A stretch of 64,000 bases of DNA from NCBI GenBank assembly GCA_029204225.1, contig CM055100.1:23375810-23439809 (forward strand). The letters are read 5' to 3'. Below the pieces are notes generated by a model that ran no database searches, was not told the origin of the DNA, and saw nothing but the letters and a program-made list of their open reading frames with translations. This DNA comes from Diphasiastrum complanatum (lineage: Eukaryota > Streptophyta > Lycopodiopsida > Lycopodiales > Lycopodiaceae). Positions 22,063 to 33,766 of the stretch are shown piece after piece (the stretch's first letter is position 1; each line of letters starts with the position of its first letter). The position numbers were made by a program, and so were the translations under genes.

Positions 22063-24770
22063 AAAATCATCCTACTTGATGAGTTAGAGTTTTGAAGTGA
22101 TTTTCAAGTCCATTTTGGGACAATATAGGGATACTATCAGTGACTAACAACAATGTACATCTGTCCTAATTTGATTGTCATGAAGGCTTATTAAAACCAA
22201 AAGCGCCAATAGATGTCAAAACGATCACATGATTTTGTTTGAGCTTTGTGGACAAAAATTAGCTACAATTTGGTCCATTTGCAAGAAAGAGACGAAAATA
22301 TTACCATAAACAAAATCCAACTTCAGCTATCATGCACAACGCGTTTGTGATCAACTTCATTTTTTTATTTGAAGACAAAAATCAACGTCCTTTCATCCAG
22401 AATACATTTATGAACTACGAAGAAATTTTTATAACAGAGTTCTATTCCTTAAGCATAAAGATAGTGGAAACTAGATTTCAGACAAAATTCACAATTTGAT
22501 GGATGAAAATTAGGTGAACATTGTAATAGTAGACAATTTTTGAGCAAGCTGATCCTACAGTTGATAAGCTGTAGCCCGAGAATGAGGCAAGCCAGATACA
22601 ACGTAAGAGCAAGACATAAAGACGTCGAAAGATAGAATACATATAGTGGAACCTTAAAGTTGTTATCTGTATCTTGAGACCATAAAACATAGAAATTGCT
22701 GATAATACACAACGGAGGAGGAGCAGAACTCCATCTCTTCTTTTCTTTATAAGATATATGTACACCCCAAAATTGCTAAGAGAATTACTCGCTATAACAC
22801 CTCTCGATTGATGATTTTTGCCAGTAGGTGCAGCTGAAAAGTCTGCACACAAAACACCAGAAAGTAAGTCTAACAGTGGGCATTCCATCTAAAATTTTCA
22901 TTTGCACCAGCCATATACAGAAAATTTCTATTGTAGACGTAGTGAAGTTCATACCCATGAGTTCAGGTTCAAAGCGCAATCAAACTGAATTTGCGATGAA
23001 GTAAAATTTGATAAGCATGAAATCCTCCTTAAATATCTCTTAATTCCAAAAAGAAAAGCTTACCAGTCCTCAAAGGCAAAACAATCACGTGCTAAGGATC
23101 AACACAAAAACGATGAGTTAATTTTGAAGTAACAGTGCAAAACGGAATCCAAAGATCAAATGGAAACCTAAGGAGGTTCGCCTCACTGTCTATGCCGCTG
23201 TAGGGCAAGCTTCACCAAACCAATTCAAATTAGTGAAAAGACATAACTGCAGATGTAGTTCATGCATATGTTGGCACCACCAACACCATAGCAATCCAGG
23301 ATATGCTTGCAACTGCTGCAAAAAATATCAGCAACAATGGACTATTGGTGCGGGCATCTGTTAGCAAAAACGGAAGCCCCCTCTGAGTTGCGTTCCTTGA
23401 GAGAAAGTCCCAAAACAAACTTAAATATGCCTTAATTCTAAAAAGAAATCTACCAGTCCTCGAAGGCAAAACAATGGCACGTGCTAACTATCTACAAAAA
23501 ACGATGAGTTATTTCGCATCAGGAACAAATTTCAAAGTAAGAGCGCAAAACGGAATCCAAAGAGTCATCACACAGAGTCGTTATAGTGACTCCACCTAAA
23601 AATGATGACAGCCCTAGGGTGCTCATTTGGATCTTCACATATATTGTTCCTTTGGCAATTTTTAGAGTGCTATAGCTGTCAATCAACTCAAAATCTCCAA
23701 AACCCATTTGTAATTATGTTATATCACAACTCTAGATTGAATAACCCACTTTGCATTCTTCAACAAATTAAGTGAAAGATCAATCTCAACGTATCTCTGT
23801 CACAAAATATGGCAGCTAACTTGCAGCTCTTGTATCTACCTGTCTGAGTGCTTTGACTGATGATTCACCCTCCTAATTATGGCCATCATCCACAATGTCC
23901 TCTACTCAAATACAGACCTCTATACTACTGAGTTGCATGAAATAGACAAAGTTCTCAAAATCAAAAAATTGTAGCAGAGGGATAGTTTTGTGTTGACCGA
24001 TGCAAACTTTGTCACTGAAAATGAGCAGGGTAATAGCCTACTGCACAAAAGACAGATCTCACAAACCAGCTCAAATTAATGCTTCAACTCACCAAAATAG
24101 AATGGCTCAACCTCAATCTAAATCTAACATAGAAATAGAAATAGCCACAATATGTATCAGCTACTTCATGAAATCACATGCTTCAAGTTTTGCTTAGGAG
24201 TTTTCAGGTACTACTTCAGGTGCCACTTGAAAAAATGGAAACAGAAAAAAGAAACGTTGCATTACCTAAAATAAAAGAAGAATGTGAAGCAAATGTAAAT
24301 ACTGTAAACTGAATTGCAATCTATTGATATATCTACAAACCCTTCTCTATTTTGTTATCATGCTCATTTTTCATGTATCCACGCTGATTTACAGATCTTC
24401 CAAACATCACAACAAAAAAGAATTTCGCAAACAAACATGACAGAGTTGATAGAAAAAGCGAATCATAGTTTTGCAAAAATCTTGCCAAAACATCAAACAT
24501 ACAATCGCACATTGATCGCAGCATTGCTAAGAAATAGACGCTTGGTGCATTTAAAATATTTAGAATATTTAATAATAAAGGTGTCGTGTCTGCAACGTGC
24601 AAGATCTCTAGAAATGCTGACGTAGAGACATTTGCCTTCGAGGCTGAGATCAATCAGCTTCTGAGTTTGATCATCTGGTAAAAGCAGAAATGCAAAAGCC
24701 CAAATCAAAATCTCCTTACAGACTATTTTTGTTACTCAATTCAAATATTCGAATGAAACACAGATAACTC
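22063..24770. other. Non-coding stretch, no gene recognised
   Basis: No frame gives a conserved domain. A few minus-strand open frames near 22.4-23.5 kb are rich in hydrophobic residues but show no family motif and no convincing splice pattern, so no gene is called. The only clear internal structure is the duplication listed at 23030-23565. Confidence 0.5.
23030..23565. repeat. Diverged segmental duplication, copies about 130 bp, about 395 bp apart
   Basis: Bases about 23030-23160 and 23425-23565 share ACCAGTCCTC(A/G)AAGGCAAAACAAT, CACGTGCTAA, ACGATGAGTTA and GCAAAACGGAATCCAAAGA in the same order. Copies differ by small indels. Function unknown. Confidence 0.85.
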
Positions 24771-24771
24771 T

Positions 24772-27740
24772 ATGCATGGGATCGTGTATAAAAAGGGCCA
24801 TTGGAAGAGTGAGTGTCAAAAATTCCTCGTGGAATCAAGCAAGGGGAGACCAAAGCAAGCAGGTAACCTTGTCGATGAGGGTGAGATTGAAAACTCTAGC
24901 ATCTTCATATCAGCATGGTCATCTAATCAAGATGATCAAGCATGGTATATTGACTCAGGAGCCACAAGACACATGACAAGTAACAAAGATTGGTTCAGTA
25001 ACTTGAAAGTGTTCGAAAATGAAACGTCTGTTTCACAAGCTAATGGTGATGTGTGCAAGATCAAGGGGATAGGCACCGTTTTCATCCAACTACTTGATGG
25101 TAAAAGTAGGACAATCAAGGAGGTACTTTACGTACCAGGTTTGAAGAAAAATCTACTTTCTGTTGGAGTCATTATTGATCAAAAGCTGAAAGTAGGATTT
25201 AGCCATGATCGTTGCTTTGTAAAGGATGTGAACCAAAAGTTCAAAGTCATTGCGGATGGTATAAGGGAGCCCAATACTAGATTGTACAGGTTGAATGCTA
25301 CAATCAAGGGGCAACATGGACTTATCTCGTCCATTCCATCGCAAATTGAACTATGGCATAAGAGGTTTGGTCACTTGAACTTAGGAAGCCTCAATTTGAT
25401 GAGGAAATTGGAAATGGTGAGAGGATTGCCTACGATAGAAGACCACTTGAAGTCGATGTGCGAATCATGTGTGTATGGGAAGCAGCATTGAGAGAAGTTC
25501 AATAAAGGTGGTGTTGCAAGGGCAAAGAACATCCTAGATTTGATCCACACAGATTTATGCAGGCTTATGAGGACTATGTCCTTAGGTAAAGCCTTTTATT
25601 TCATGACCTTTATTGATGATATGTCACATAAGACGTGGATTTACTTCTTGAAGAAGAAATTGGATGCATTTGACAATTTCAAGAGCTTCAAAGCATTGGT
25701 CAAAAATTAAACAGACAGGAAGATCAAAGTTCTAAGATCAGATAGTGGAGATGAGTATAAGTCTAACGACTTCAATGATCTTTGTGATCAATGCGAGATC
25801 AAAAGACAATTTACGCAAGCTCATACTCCTGAACTCAATGGTGTAGCTGAGCACAAAAATAGTACGATTGTGGAAAGTGCCAGATTTATGCTAGCTGAGA
25901 TGAAGGTACCAAAAGATTTTTGGTCAAAAGCATGCAGTACGGCAGTCTATCTTCAAAATAGAAGTCCTACCATTGTCATACCAAAGATAACACCTGAGGA
26001 GGCATTCATGAAGAAGAAGCCAAAGGTGAACCACTTGCGAATCTTTGGATGTAAGGCCTTTGTACACATTCCTAAGGAAGGGAGACGTAAGCTTGATGTG
26101 AAAGCTATCAAGTGTATATTCCTAGAATATGATCATCGTGTGAAGGGCTATAGATGTTTTGATCCACTCAAGAACAAAATACATATCAGCCGTGATGTTA
26201 TATTTGATGAATCTAAGATGTATGAAGACGAGGATGATGAGAAGATCCAGTGGGAAAGATGGTATAGTGAGGATACCTCCTAATGATGATCCATTTATTG
26301 ACTTTCTAGTGATGGACACCAAGATACACCTCAAGATATTACTACTCAACCTCAAGAGACAGGTTGAAGAGGTAGAGATAAACTTTTTGGTGCAAGAAGG
26401 ATTGAAGTTGCAGGTGACAAATGCAAGGAGAAAGATGTACCGTGGGATACATTTTCACCAAGAAGCCGATCACCCGACAGGAAGCTCCCTAAGTGGTTTG
26501 AGAATTGATGGAGAGCCGCAACATGGATGACTTTACATGATCATCTAGCCAGGGAGATCTACGAAGATCAACCAAAGAGAAGACACAACCTGAAAGGTAT
26601 GAAGCAAATTATGCTCTCTTATCTAGCATTATTCAAAGCAAAGAACCTTCAACTTATGCTGAAGTGAACGATGATGACATTTGGGTCAAGGCCATGGGAG
26701 AGGAGATGGAGTCAATTGCTAAGCATAGCACATGGGACTTAGTAGAACCACCAGTTGGCAAGAAATCCACTGGTTGCAAATGGGTGTACAGGACTAAGTA
26801 CCATGCAGATGGAAGTATAGCAAAGCATAAAGCTAGATTGGTGATCAAAGGATATGCACAAAGTAAAGGGATCAACTATGAGGAGACCTTTGCACCAGTA
26901 TATAAGTGGAATACTCTACGTCTACTTGTTGCTTTAGCTTCACATTTTGGTTGGCCTTTGCATCAGATGGATGTGAAATATGCTTTTCTAAATGGTGAGT
27001 TAGAAGAAGAGGTGTTCATGGATCAACCTGAAGGCTTTGTAGCGAAAGGACAGGAGAATAAAGTATGTCGCTTGAAGAAAGCACTTTATGGTCTTAAACA
27101 GGCACCACGTGCGTGGTACAACAGGATTGATGCCTACTTTCGTTCTAAGGGGTTGGTGAGAACACATTCTGTTCTGAATCTTTATGTCTTGTGCTTTGAT
27201 GGTATGATTGCTTTGATTGCTCTTGATATTGATGACTTGATTATCACGGAAAATAATCAAGAGATGATAGACATGATCAAGAAAGACCTCATGGAACAAT
27301 TTGAGATGACAGATCTCAGCCTAATGCATTATTGCCTTGGAGTAGAAGTGTGGCAAAAATGACATGAAGTGGGTCTAACACAGTGAAGTATGTCAGAGAG
27401 TTGCTGCACATGTTCAGGTTGCAGGATTGCTTTTTCTGGTCTAGTAAGAAACAAAGTACAATTGCTCTATCCACCACAAAAGTAGAGTATAAGGCAATGT
27501 GTAGTGCAGCTAATGAAGCTATATGGTTGTGACAGATCTTGGATGAAGCTGGCATGAAATAGAAAAATCCCACAACTATACATAACGACAGTCAGAGTAG
27601 CATTCAGATAGCAAATAATCCAGTGTTCCACGCAAGAACCAAACACATTGAGATTCAGTATCACTTTATACGTGAGAGGCTGCTGACTCATGAAATTCAT
27701 GTTGTTCATTGTAGTACGGATGAACAACTAAAAAAAAAAC
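24772..27740 (+). pseudogene. Ty1/copia polyprotein relic, nearly complete pol
   Basis: Domains in order on the plus strand: half a zinc knuckle (KKGHWKSEC) at the truncated left end; protease with WYIDSGATRHMT (about 24,940) and VLYVPGLKKNLLSV; integrase zinc finger (LWHKRFGHLN, then C-x2-C, about 25,350-25,480); integrase core DLIHTDLC, SDSGDEY and NGVAEHKN; KTIxGC-like RIFGCKAFVHIP; reverse transcriptase GCKWVYRTKYHADGS, KARLVIKGYAQ, QMDVKYAFLNGELEEEVFM and ALYGLKQAPRAWY; and an RNase H end with the ALSTTKVEYKAM block. Stops occur at about 25,488, 25,708, 26,281 and 27,361. The RT active site is DIDD instead of YVDD, and the stretch between RT and RNase H is deleted. No LTR or primer site was found, so both ends are truncated. 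Confidence 0.92.
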
Positions 27741-28348
27741 AAGTGACTATTTTGCTTTTTAATCTATTCAGAAATGGGCAGAATAGTCACCAAAAATCCC
27801 ATTACGTATGGAGAAAGTGCATATCCCCGTACATTTGCACATTGTGTGGATTGAGGGGTGGGCCCCAAAAAGATTCCCCACCTTTTCCCTCCCACTCACT
27901 AAATTCAAATATCTTTCTCGAAATTCAAATATTTGAAGTCTGAAGTTAAGATTTTATTTTCTTCACACACTTCAATGTGCTTTAAACTTTAGCCAATAAT
28001 CTTTATTACATGGCTTTCTTATGTATTTTGAATTACCAAAGTTTTACCCATAAATCATGAACAATTTTTTTTTTAATTTTCTTGACTACTTTAAACTGCT
28101 TTTTTTTTTTTCAATCATTTAAATCCTTATCTTAGCCCGCCATTTTCAGGAATGTTTAACCACAAGCGCAAACTCGCTAGCTTTAACTCCTAAGTTGAGA
28201 GCAAAAGAGACAATAAAAAGAGAAAAATAGGAGGGGAGGGGGGATTTGGAACACACGTGTGTGTGTGTGCATGCGCCTATGTGTGTCTGTGCGCGTGTTC
28301 GTTGTGTGTGTGAGCTTCCCCCGACACATTGAATGCACATGTGTGCAT

Positions 28349-28349
<1 letters not shown>
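27741..28349. other. Non-coding stretch, no gene recognised
   Basis: Sequence between the copia relic and the AC microsatellite, with several A- or T-homopolymers and an imperfect GT-rich stretch at about 28,254-28,310. No domain seen. Confidence 0.5.

Positions 28350-28419
<70 letters not shown>
28350..28419. repeat. (AC)n microsatellite
   Basis: About 70 bases of uninterrupted AC, preceded by a GT-rich stretch at 28,254-28,310. The two can pair, making a potential (GT)n/(AC)n hairpin. Histidine/threonine and cysteine/valine open frames across it are artefacts. Confidence 0.95.
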
Positions 28420-28421
<2 letters not shown>

Positions 28422-28893
28422 CGGGAAAAACTAAGATTTTTAAGGGCGTGAGCATATCTTTTTTTAACACTTCCTCGTTTTTTTTTTGTCACATGGCAAA
28501 ACCCACCCACCCATCTCTCCCGAGCACTTAAACCATAGGCATCTTGCCCAAACAACTTGCTCTTAACCATTAGGGAGCACAGTCACACTCCGCCACCCCA
28601 TATATACCCCCGTTATCCTGTCAGTCCACATAAAAAAACATAACCTGTGGAAGTTGTAACATAGCCCATGTCACACAACAAACAAACGCAGTTCATGACG
28701 AAACAAACAAGTATTTTTTAACAAGGTATTTGCTTCACTTTATATATCGACTTAATGGTTGGTCGTGTCTTATTAGCATGCATCTTTATGTTTATAAACA
28801 ATACTCACAAATTTCATTGTTACAACACATTATATTGAAAAATATTACATATTTTTTAAATAGACATGATAACAATTACATTTTAGTCACGTC

Positions 28894-29079
28894 GTGTCGT
28901 ATATTTTTTTATTTGTTATTTGTAGACTGGATTTTGTATGTCATCTAATAACAGTTGCCACCTGTGTGTTTGTGCAGATGGTGAACTTGATGGTGAATCA
29001 TCGTCAATTTTTCGTGGAGTTTAGGGAGTTGCCTGGTGATGAAGAGCATATCTTTGCAGCACAACCATTTGGTTGTTAG
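28894..29079 (+). CDS. Unassigned short open frame, possibly one exon of something larger
   Basis: A 61-codon frame contains FVEFRELPGDEEHIF. The part after a good-looking acceptor (TTTGTGCAG, just before ATG at 28,978) is soluble and acidic and could be an exon ending in a stop. I recognise no family and see no matching exons nearby. It lies just before the repeated segment that starts at 29,147. It could equally be chance. Confidence 0.15.
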   Translation: MSYIFLFVICRLDFVCHLITVATCVFVQMVNLMVNHRQFFVEFRELPGDEEHIFAAQPFGC

Positions 29080-29146
29080 AGCTGTATATTCGTTATGATC
29101 AGTGAAGAGAGCATCATTGGCGTATATCCACAGAGATTTCATTTGT

Positions 29147-29774
29147 TCTTAAACGTAGATTTGCTACTTAGTAATTTAAGATATATTTATAGGAATGGCA
29201 TCACTATTAGTGCATCTGCCTTGAAGGCAATGTTAGATAGTCTGGTGTATAGCCAAGTAATGTTATTAGATTTAAGCAATTGGACTATATTTAAAATGTC
29301 TCTTAATCAAAAATATTATGGGATTCTTTCGATGGTAATGGCTGTCCGACAAGAGTTCAATTTGAATTTCATAGTGTACATGAGTGAATTTGGATATTTT
29401 TTGTGTATGATGTATTTCAAAATTTTGTAAAACCTATTCTTTGTCCAAAATTTTGACAAACAAAATGCACAAATGTACACACACAAACACAAACACAGTT
29501 GCATGCACACAAACATAAACATACATTTGTAAACACATTGAATATGCACACACATACATATGCACACATATATACACAAATCAAGTACGCACACACACAT
29601 ACACACATCAAATATGAATCTCCACACACACATATGTCATGTACAAACCTAAAAGAAAACATCTTCACACATGTACAAAAACACACATACATACCACATG
29701 CATGAACAACATATTCACTTTGAATTGTGGGCCGCCCGTTAACAGACATTTGCAAACACATGCATACAAAATAT

Positions 29775-29817
<43 letters not shown>

Positions 29818-29880
29818 CATACACACCTAAAATCAAATATTCACACATATGCATGTATGCGCACACACACACACGTACAC
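29147..29880 (+). repeat. AC-rich dispersed repeat, copy P (left arm of large inverted repeat)
   Basis: The segment starts TTCTTAAACGTAGATTTGCTAC and runs through an AC-rich half. Its first 460 bases recur in direct orientation at 30,027-30,521 (copy Q). Bases about 29,333-29,870 recur inverted at about 30,712-31,226 (copy R). Conserved blocks shared by all include AACCTATTCTTTGTCCAA and ACAAAATGCACAA. It has no coding capacity that survives comparison between copies. Confidence 0.88.
29771..29812. repeat. (AC)n microsatellite inside copy P
   Basis: About 42 bases of pure AC. The corresponding place in the inverted copy R (about 30,770-30,785) has a much shorter tract, so the run expanded after the copies separated. 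Confidence 0.9.
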
Positions 29881-30026
29881 ACATGCATGAACAACATATT
29901 ACTTTAAATAGTAGGCTGCCTGTCAACGCGGGCTTAACATGTTACTTTGAATAGTGGCCGGCCACCCGTAAATGACCATCGGCTTTCCTCCTAAACCATC
30001 AGCCGGTCGTCATCCAAATCGTTTGC

Positions 30027-30521
30027 TCTTAAACGTAGATTTGCTACTTAGTAATTTAAGATATGTTTAAAGGAATGGCGACACTATTAGTGTGTCTGCC
30101 TTTGAGGCAATGTTAGATAGCCTGGTGTATAGCTAGACAATGGTATTAGATTTAAGCAATGACATTTTTACGATGTTTTGAAATTGGTTGAAAGTATATA
30201 TATTTGGATTATTTAAAATGTCTTTTAACCAAAAATGTTATGGAATTCTTTCGATGGCTATGGCTGTTCGATAAGAGTTCAGTTTGAATTTCATAGTGTA
30301 CACGAATGAATTTGGATATTTTTTTGTGTATGATGTATTTTGAAATTTTGTAAAACCTATTCTTTGTCCAAGATTTTGACACACAAAATGCACAATGTAC
30401 ACACACATACACAAACACACTTGCATGCACACAAACATAAACATACAATTGTAAACACACTGAATATGCACACACTTACATATGCACACATATATACACA
30501 AATCAAATATATACACACACA
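30027..30521 (+). repeat. AC-rich dispersed repeat, copy Q (direct repeat of P)
   Basis: Aligned with 29,147-29,605 in the same orientation. It carries an insertion of about 45 bases at 30,165-30,210 (GACATTTTTACGATG...) absent from P. It ends at GTGGGTATGC, where a GGTGGTGAT-rich spacer begins. Confidence 0.88.
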
Positions 30522-30711
30522 TGGGTATGCTAGGCTGATGATCTAGTGGGTATGCCCCTCAATGACGGGTGGTCGATGATCTGGGTGACGGGTGGTCCTA
30601 ATGCGGTCTAAAATGGTGGGTGGTGAGCCCGTCGATGATGGGTGGCTGACAATTTTGTTACGACCGATGGATTGGGTCGAAGGTCAATGATTTGGGTCGA
30701 AAGTGGGTATG
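30522..30711. repeat. Spacer with degenerate GACGGGTGGT/GATGATCTGGG repeats
   Basis: Short imperfect repeats of GACGGGTGGTC, GATGATC and GGGTCGAA(A/G)GT fill the space between copies Q and R. They would form the loop of a hairpin between arms P/Q and R. No coding signal. Confidence 0.6.
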
Positions 30712-31226
30712 TTCGTCGTTGTGTGTGTGCGCATACATGCATGTGTGCAAATATTTGCTTTTAGGTGTGTATGGGGGTGTGTGCATATTTTGTATGCATG
30801 TGTTTGCAAATGTCTGTTAACGGGTGGCCCAAAGTGAATATGTTGTTCATGCATGCGGTATGTATGTGTGTTTGTGTGCATGTGTGAGGATATTTTCTTT
30901 TAGGTTTGTATGTGACGTATGTGTGTGTAGGGAGGGGGGGGGGGGGTTTTCATATTTAATGTGTGTATGTATATTTAATTTGTGAATATATGCGTGCATA
31001 TGTATGTGTGTGCATATTCAGTGTGTTTACAATTGTATGTTTATGCTTGTGTGCATGCAAGTGTGTTTGTGTATAAGTGTGTACATTTGTGCATTTTGTT
31101 TGTCAAAATCTTGGACAAAGAATAGGTTATACAAAATTTTGAAATACCTTATACACAAAAAATATTCAAATTCACTCGTGTACACCATAAAATTTAAACT
31201 GAACTCTTATTGAATAGCCATAACCA
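30712..31226 (-). repeat. AC-rich dispersed repeat, copy R (inverted)
   Basis: The reverse complement follows copy P from about 29,333 to 29,870 block by block, including the CCCGTTAACAGACATTTGC and CATGCATGAACAACATATTC segments that Q lacks. A run of about ten G (30,937-30,946) is private to R. Its right end meets the gypsy gag relic at about 31,228, so one of the two inserted into or recombined with the other. Confidence 0.88.
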
Positions 31227-31227
31227 T

Positions 31228-32406
31228 TTCCAAGGACTCCTTGAACGTAGACAGGGACTTCTGGTACTGTGGATTTCGCTCTCTTATCATGTACAATAGT
31301 TGCTAGGTTGACATGTGCGTCAACTTGCGGCTCTACTGGTCGGGATGGGCCATCTTTATAGGAATGGCCATGACCACATTCCCTACACATAGGTGTGTAG
31401 GTGCCTTTGTATGGGCACTTGGCAATGCGGTGGTTCTCTCCACAGCCATAACATTGGATAGGTGCTTTGTTTCCGTAGAAACGTTGTTGCGTGGTAAATA
31501 AGGGGTAAATAGAAGCTTCAATTCCATTTGAGTAAAAACAGGGGATCCTTGATCCTCAGGCATATACACACTCTCAATACTGATTCTAGCTAAGGTTGAG
31601 GATCATGACTTGTGGTAGTAAAGTTTGCTGGGACGATTTGATAGTTCATCTGTGGGCCTGGTTGTGCACTACTAGGGCTAGTGCTACGTTATTAGGTCTA
31701 GGTAGCGCTAAGCGTTGTGGGAGTGCTTGTTGGAATGTGGGCCTTTGATAACTCATAATCTGGGGACCCTATTTTTGCATCCTCCACTGGTATTGTCATG
31801 CAACGGTAAGAATGGGCTTTCAAAGAATCTGGATGATTTGAATCTTTTAACGAATGAGTCCTTGAGTTCTTTCCACTCATTTCTTTCATGATGCTCAAGG
31901 TTGAAATACCACTCACGAGCGGCATCAGTGAGGGTTATGCTAAAGAGTCGGAGTTTTTCTTCTGAAGTTGTCTCTCCATAGGCTTCACATGCTTTCTCAT
32001 AAATCTAAAGATAGCATGTTGGGTCGCTAGTACCATCGTATTGTGGCCGATCGAATCTAGGAGCTCATAGATTATGTGGAATGGCTCCTGGTAATGGTAC
32101 AACATAGACTAACGGGTTGGAAATCCTTTGGGCTTTTGGTGCCTTAGGTGGTACTGGATTCTCTTGAGGTTGGTTTGAATTATTGGCAACCATGTCGAGC
32201 TGCTCTTGGAGATTCTGGAGTTGGGGATGGCTAGTTGATGGTTCCTGATCTTCGAGTGAACTTTTTTCCTCTCTCGAGAACCTAGATCTAGTGTTTTGAC
32301 CTGATCTTAGTTGCATCCAAACAAAAGATCTTTCTAAGTTTGTAGCTTGGGAACGTATACTGATAAAGGGTGGATGGATGTAGGTTATAACCAAGAGAGG
32401 AGTCAA
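31228..32406 (-). pseudogene. Ty3/gypsy gag and nucleocapsid relic
   Basis: On the minus strand, after an N-terminal LRSGQNTRS and a P/Q-rich linker, the gag domain reads FDRPQYDGTSDPTCYL, YEKACEAYGET, LRLFSITLTDAAREWYF and FVKRFKSSRFFESPF (about 32,060 down to 31,810). Further down (31,460-31,370) is a zinc knuckle CYGCGENHRIAKC and a second cysteine cluster CRECGHGH, the nucleocapsid. Stops at about 32,065 and 31,998 and frame changes after 31,800 make it inactive. Protease and pol are missing; the frame runs into the AC-rich repeat. It is related to the gag at 20.8 kb. Confidence 0.85.
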
Positions 32407-33480
32407 TATATCAAATTTTAGAGTGATTTTGGGATTGTAGGAAGCTGGGAGTGAAAAAAGTCCAAATATATGGATCCTTTGGGAGGTATGGCTCTCCCTT
32501 ATGAGGATGTCAAGTCTGTATTAGATCTCTCAGATCTGAAAAAGGCGAGTCAAAATTTTAAAAACTGAAGCCTGTAGGCCAAAAATAGTAAATTTGGCAT
32601 TTTCTCTATTTTTGGCCAATCTTGTGGGTGTCTTGGCTCTCTTGACTCAAATTAGCTTCTTCACAAGTAGAAGATGCCACCTGCAAACAGGCGAACCAAG
32701 ACCTTGAGGAAACAATGAGATATGACACTTTGGGATTGTACAACTCTTGAATCCCAATTGGCAGACTATTTGGAATCCCAGAAAGTGCAAAAATCAAGAT
32801 TTTCACACTTTCCAATGTAGAATGATGAGTACTTGGGCTCTTGGCTTGCACTCTAGACAGTGTAATGGGCTCAATGAGATCTATCAATGATGAAGCAAGC
32901 GAGCCAAGATGGATTTTACTGAGGCTATAGAGGCAAGTTTCTCAAAAACTTTGAGGTCAGATATCTCGAAAATGGTGCAAGCTCTTGGCTAGCCCTTTTG
33001 ATACAGTCTTCATTAAGTAATTGTCTCTCTAATCTAAGCTAGGCGAGCCAAACTGAGCAGATTTGGAGCTCTGGGAATCCAAAATAGGTCCAGGATATTT
33101 TCAGATCTTACTGATCTGGCTCGTCCCTCTGATAGATGGTAGTTCAATGTCTGCTTTATCTTCAGTTAAAAGGGCAAGTCAAGTTGACAAGATATAGGCC
33201 TCCAAACATCAATTGGGGATTCAAGACCTTGTTTGGCAGTTTTGTGACAAGTTGCCATAGTCAGATTTGGGGAGGTAGATTCATGATGGTTTAAAAATTA
33301 GTTTGGAGGCTATTTTTGCACTGTTTTGTGGGGGAATGATAGTTCTTCACATACATATGCTCAAAACACCCAAACCACAAGCATAATTTTTTTTGCAAAG
33401 TAGCCACTAAAAACCAGTGACAAGTCCTTACACAAGGCAAGTAGAAAAAATGAAAAACAGCAAAAAGTTAGCAAGAATTT
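32407..33480 (-). mobile_element. Untranslated leader of the gypsy element
   Basis: About 1.07 kb lies between the primer-binding site and gag on the minus strand. No conserved frame was seen. Its length fits the long leaders of some gypsy lineages. Confidence 0.55.
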
Positions 33481-33502
33481 GGCTCCCCGGCAACGGTGCC
33501 AA
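33481..33502 (-). other. Primer-binding site with the GCCGTTGCCGGGGA-type sequence
   Basis: The minus strand reads TTGGCACCGTTGCCGGGGA, one base from the TGGCGCCGTTGCCGGGGA site used by Athila/Tat-type gypsy elements and complementary to a tRNA-Asp end. It directly follows CA at the end of the LTR to its right, which fixes the element's orientation and its left LTR edge. Confidence 0.8.
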
Positions 33503-33725
33503 TGTTGTCAAAAAGTAAAAGGCTTTCCACCTTCTCCTCTTAAGTCATTTGTAGCACAGGAAATGGGCTCAAACCTAGGAGCCTTGACCATTAACTCTAT
33601 CTCTCTCACTTTTCTCACACACTCTTCCAACACACTCACACACACACTCTTCCACACGCTCATCCACCCACTCTCACTCTAACATCCACTCTACTCTCTT
33701 TAACCACACAAATAGCAAGAACTTA
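33503..33725 (-). repeat. Partial 5' LTR of the gypsy element
   Basis: Plus-strand sequence starts TGTTGTCA right after the primer site. It includes a C/A/T-rich run of CACTCT-type repeats (33,605-33,690). The outer end could not be defined; by about 33,725 the sequence is the leader of the neighbouring copia element, so the LTR is probably truncated. Confidence 0.5.
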
Positions 33726-33750
33726 AGCAAACTGATGAGAATCGTGAGAT

Positions 33751-33762
33751 GCTCTGATACCA
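33751..33762 (-). other. Primer-binding site, tRNA-Met type, next to a copia LTR
   Basis: The minus strand reads TGGTATCAGAGC, four bases after an LTR ending in CA. This belongs to a copia copy whose internal region would run left and is now almost gone. Confidence 0.8.
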
Positions 33763-33766
33763 CTAA

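Noticed and set aside
22449-22979. Possible membrane-protein gene on the minus strand
   Set aside because: Frames are hydrophobic but overlap in three frames, lack family motifs and lack consistent splice sites, so they are likely AT-rich chance frames.
29316-29954. Cysteine/valine- and histidine/threonine-rich open frames that looked like knottin-type small proteins
   Set aside because: They come from AC/GT-rich repeats, and the frames are not kept between the three copies P, Q and R.
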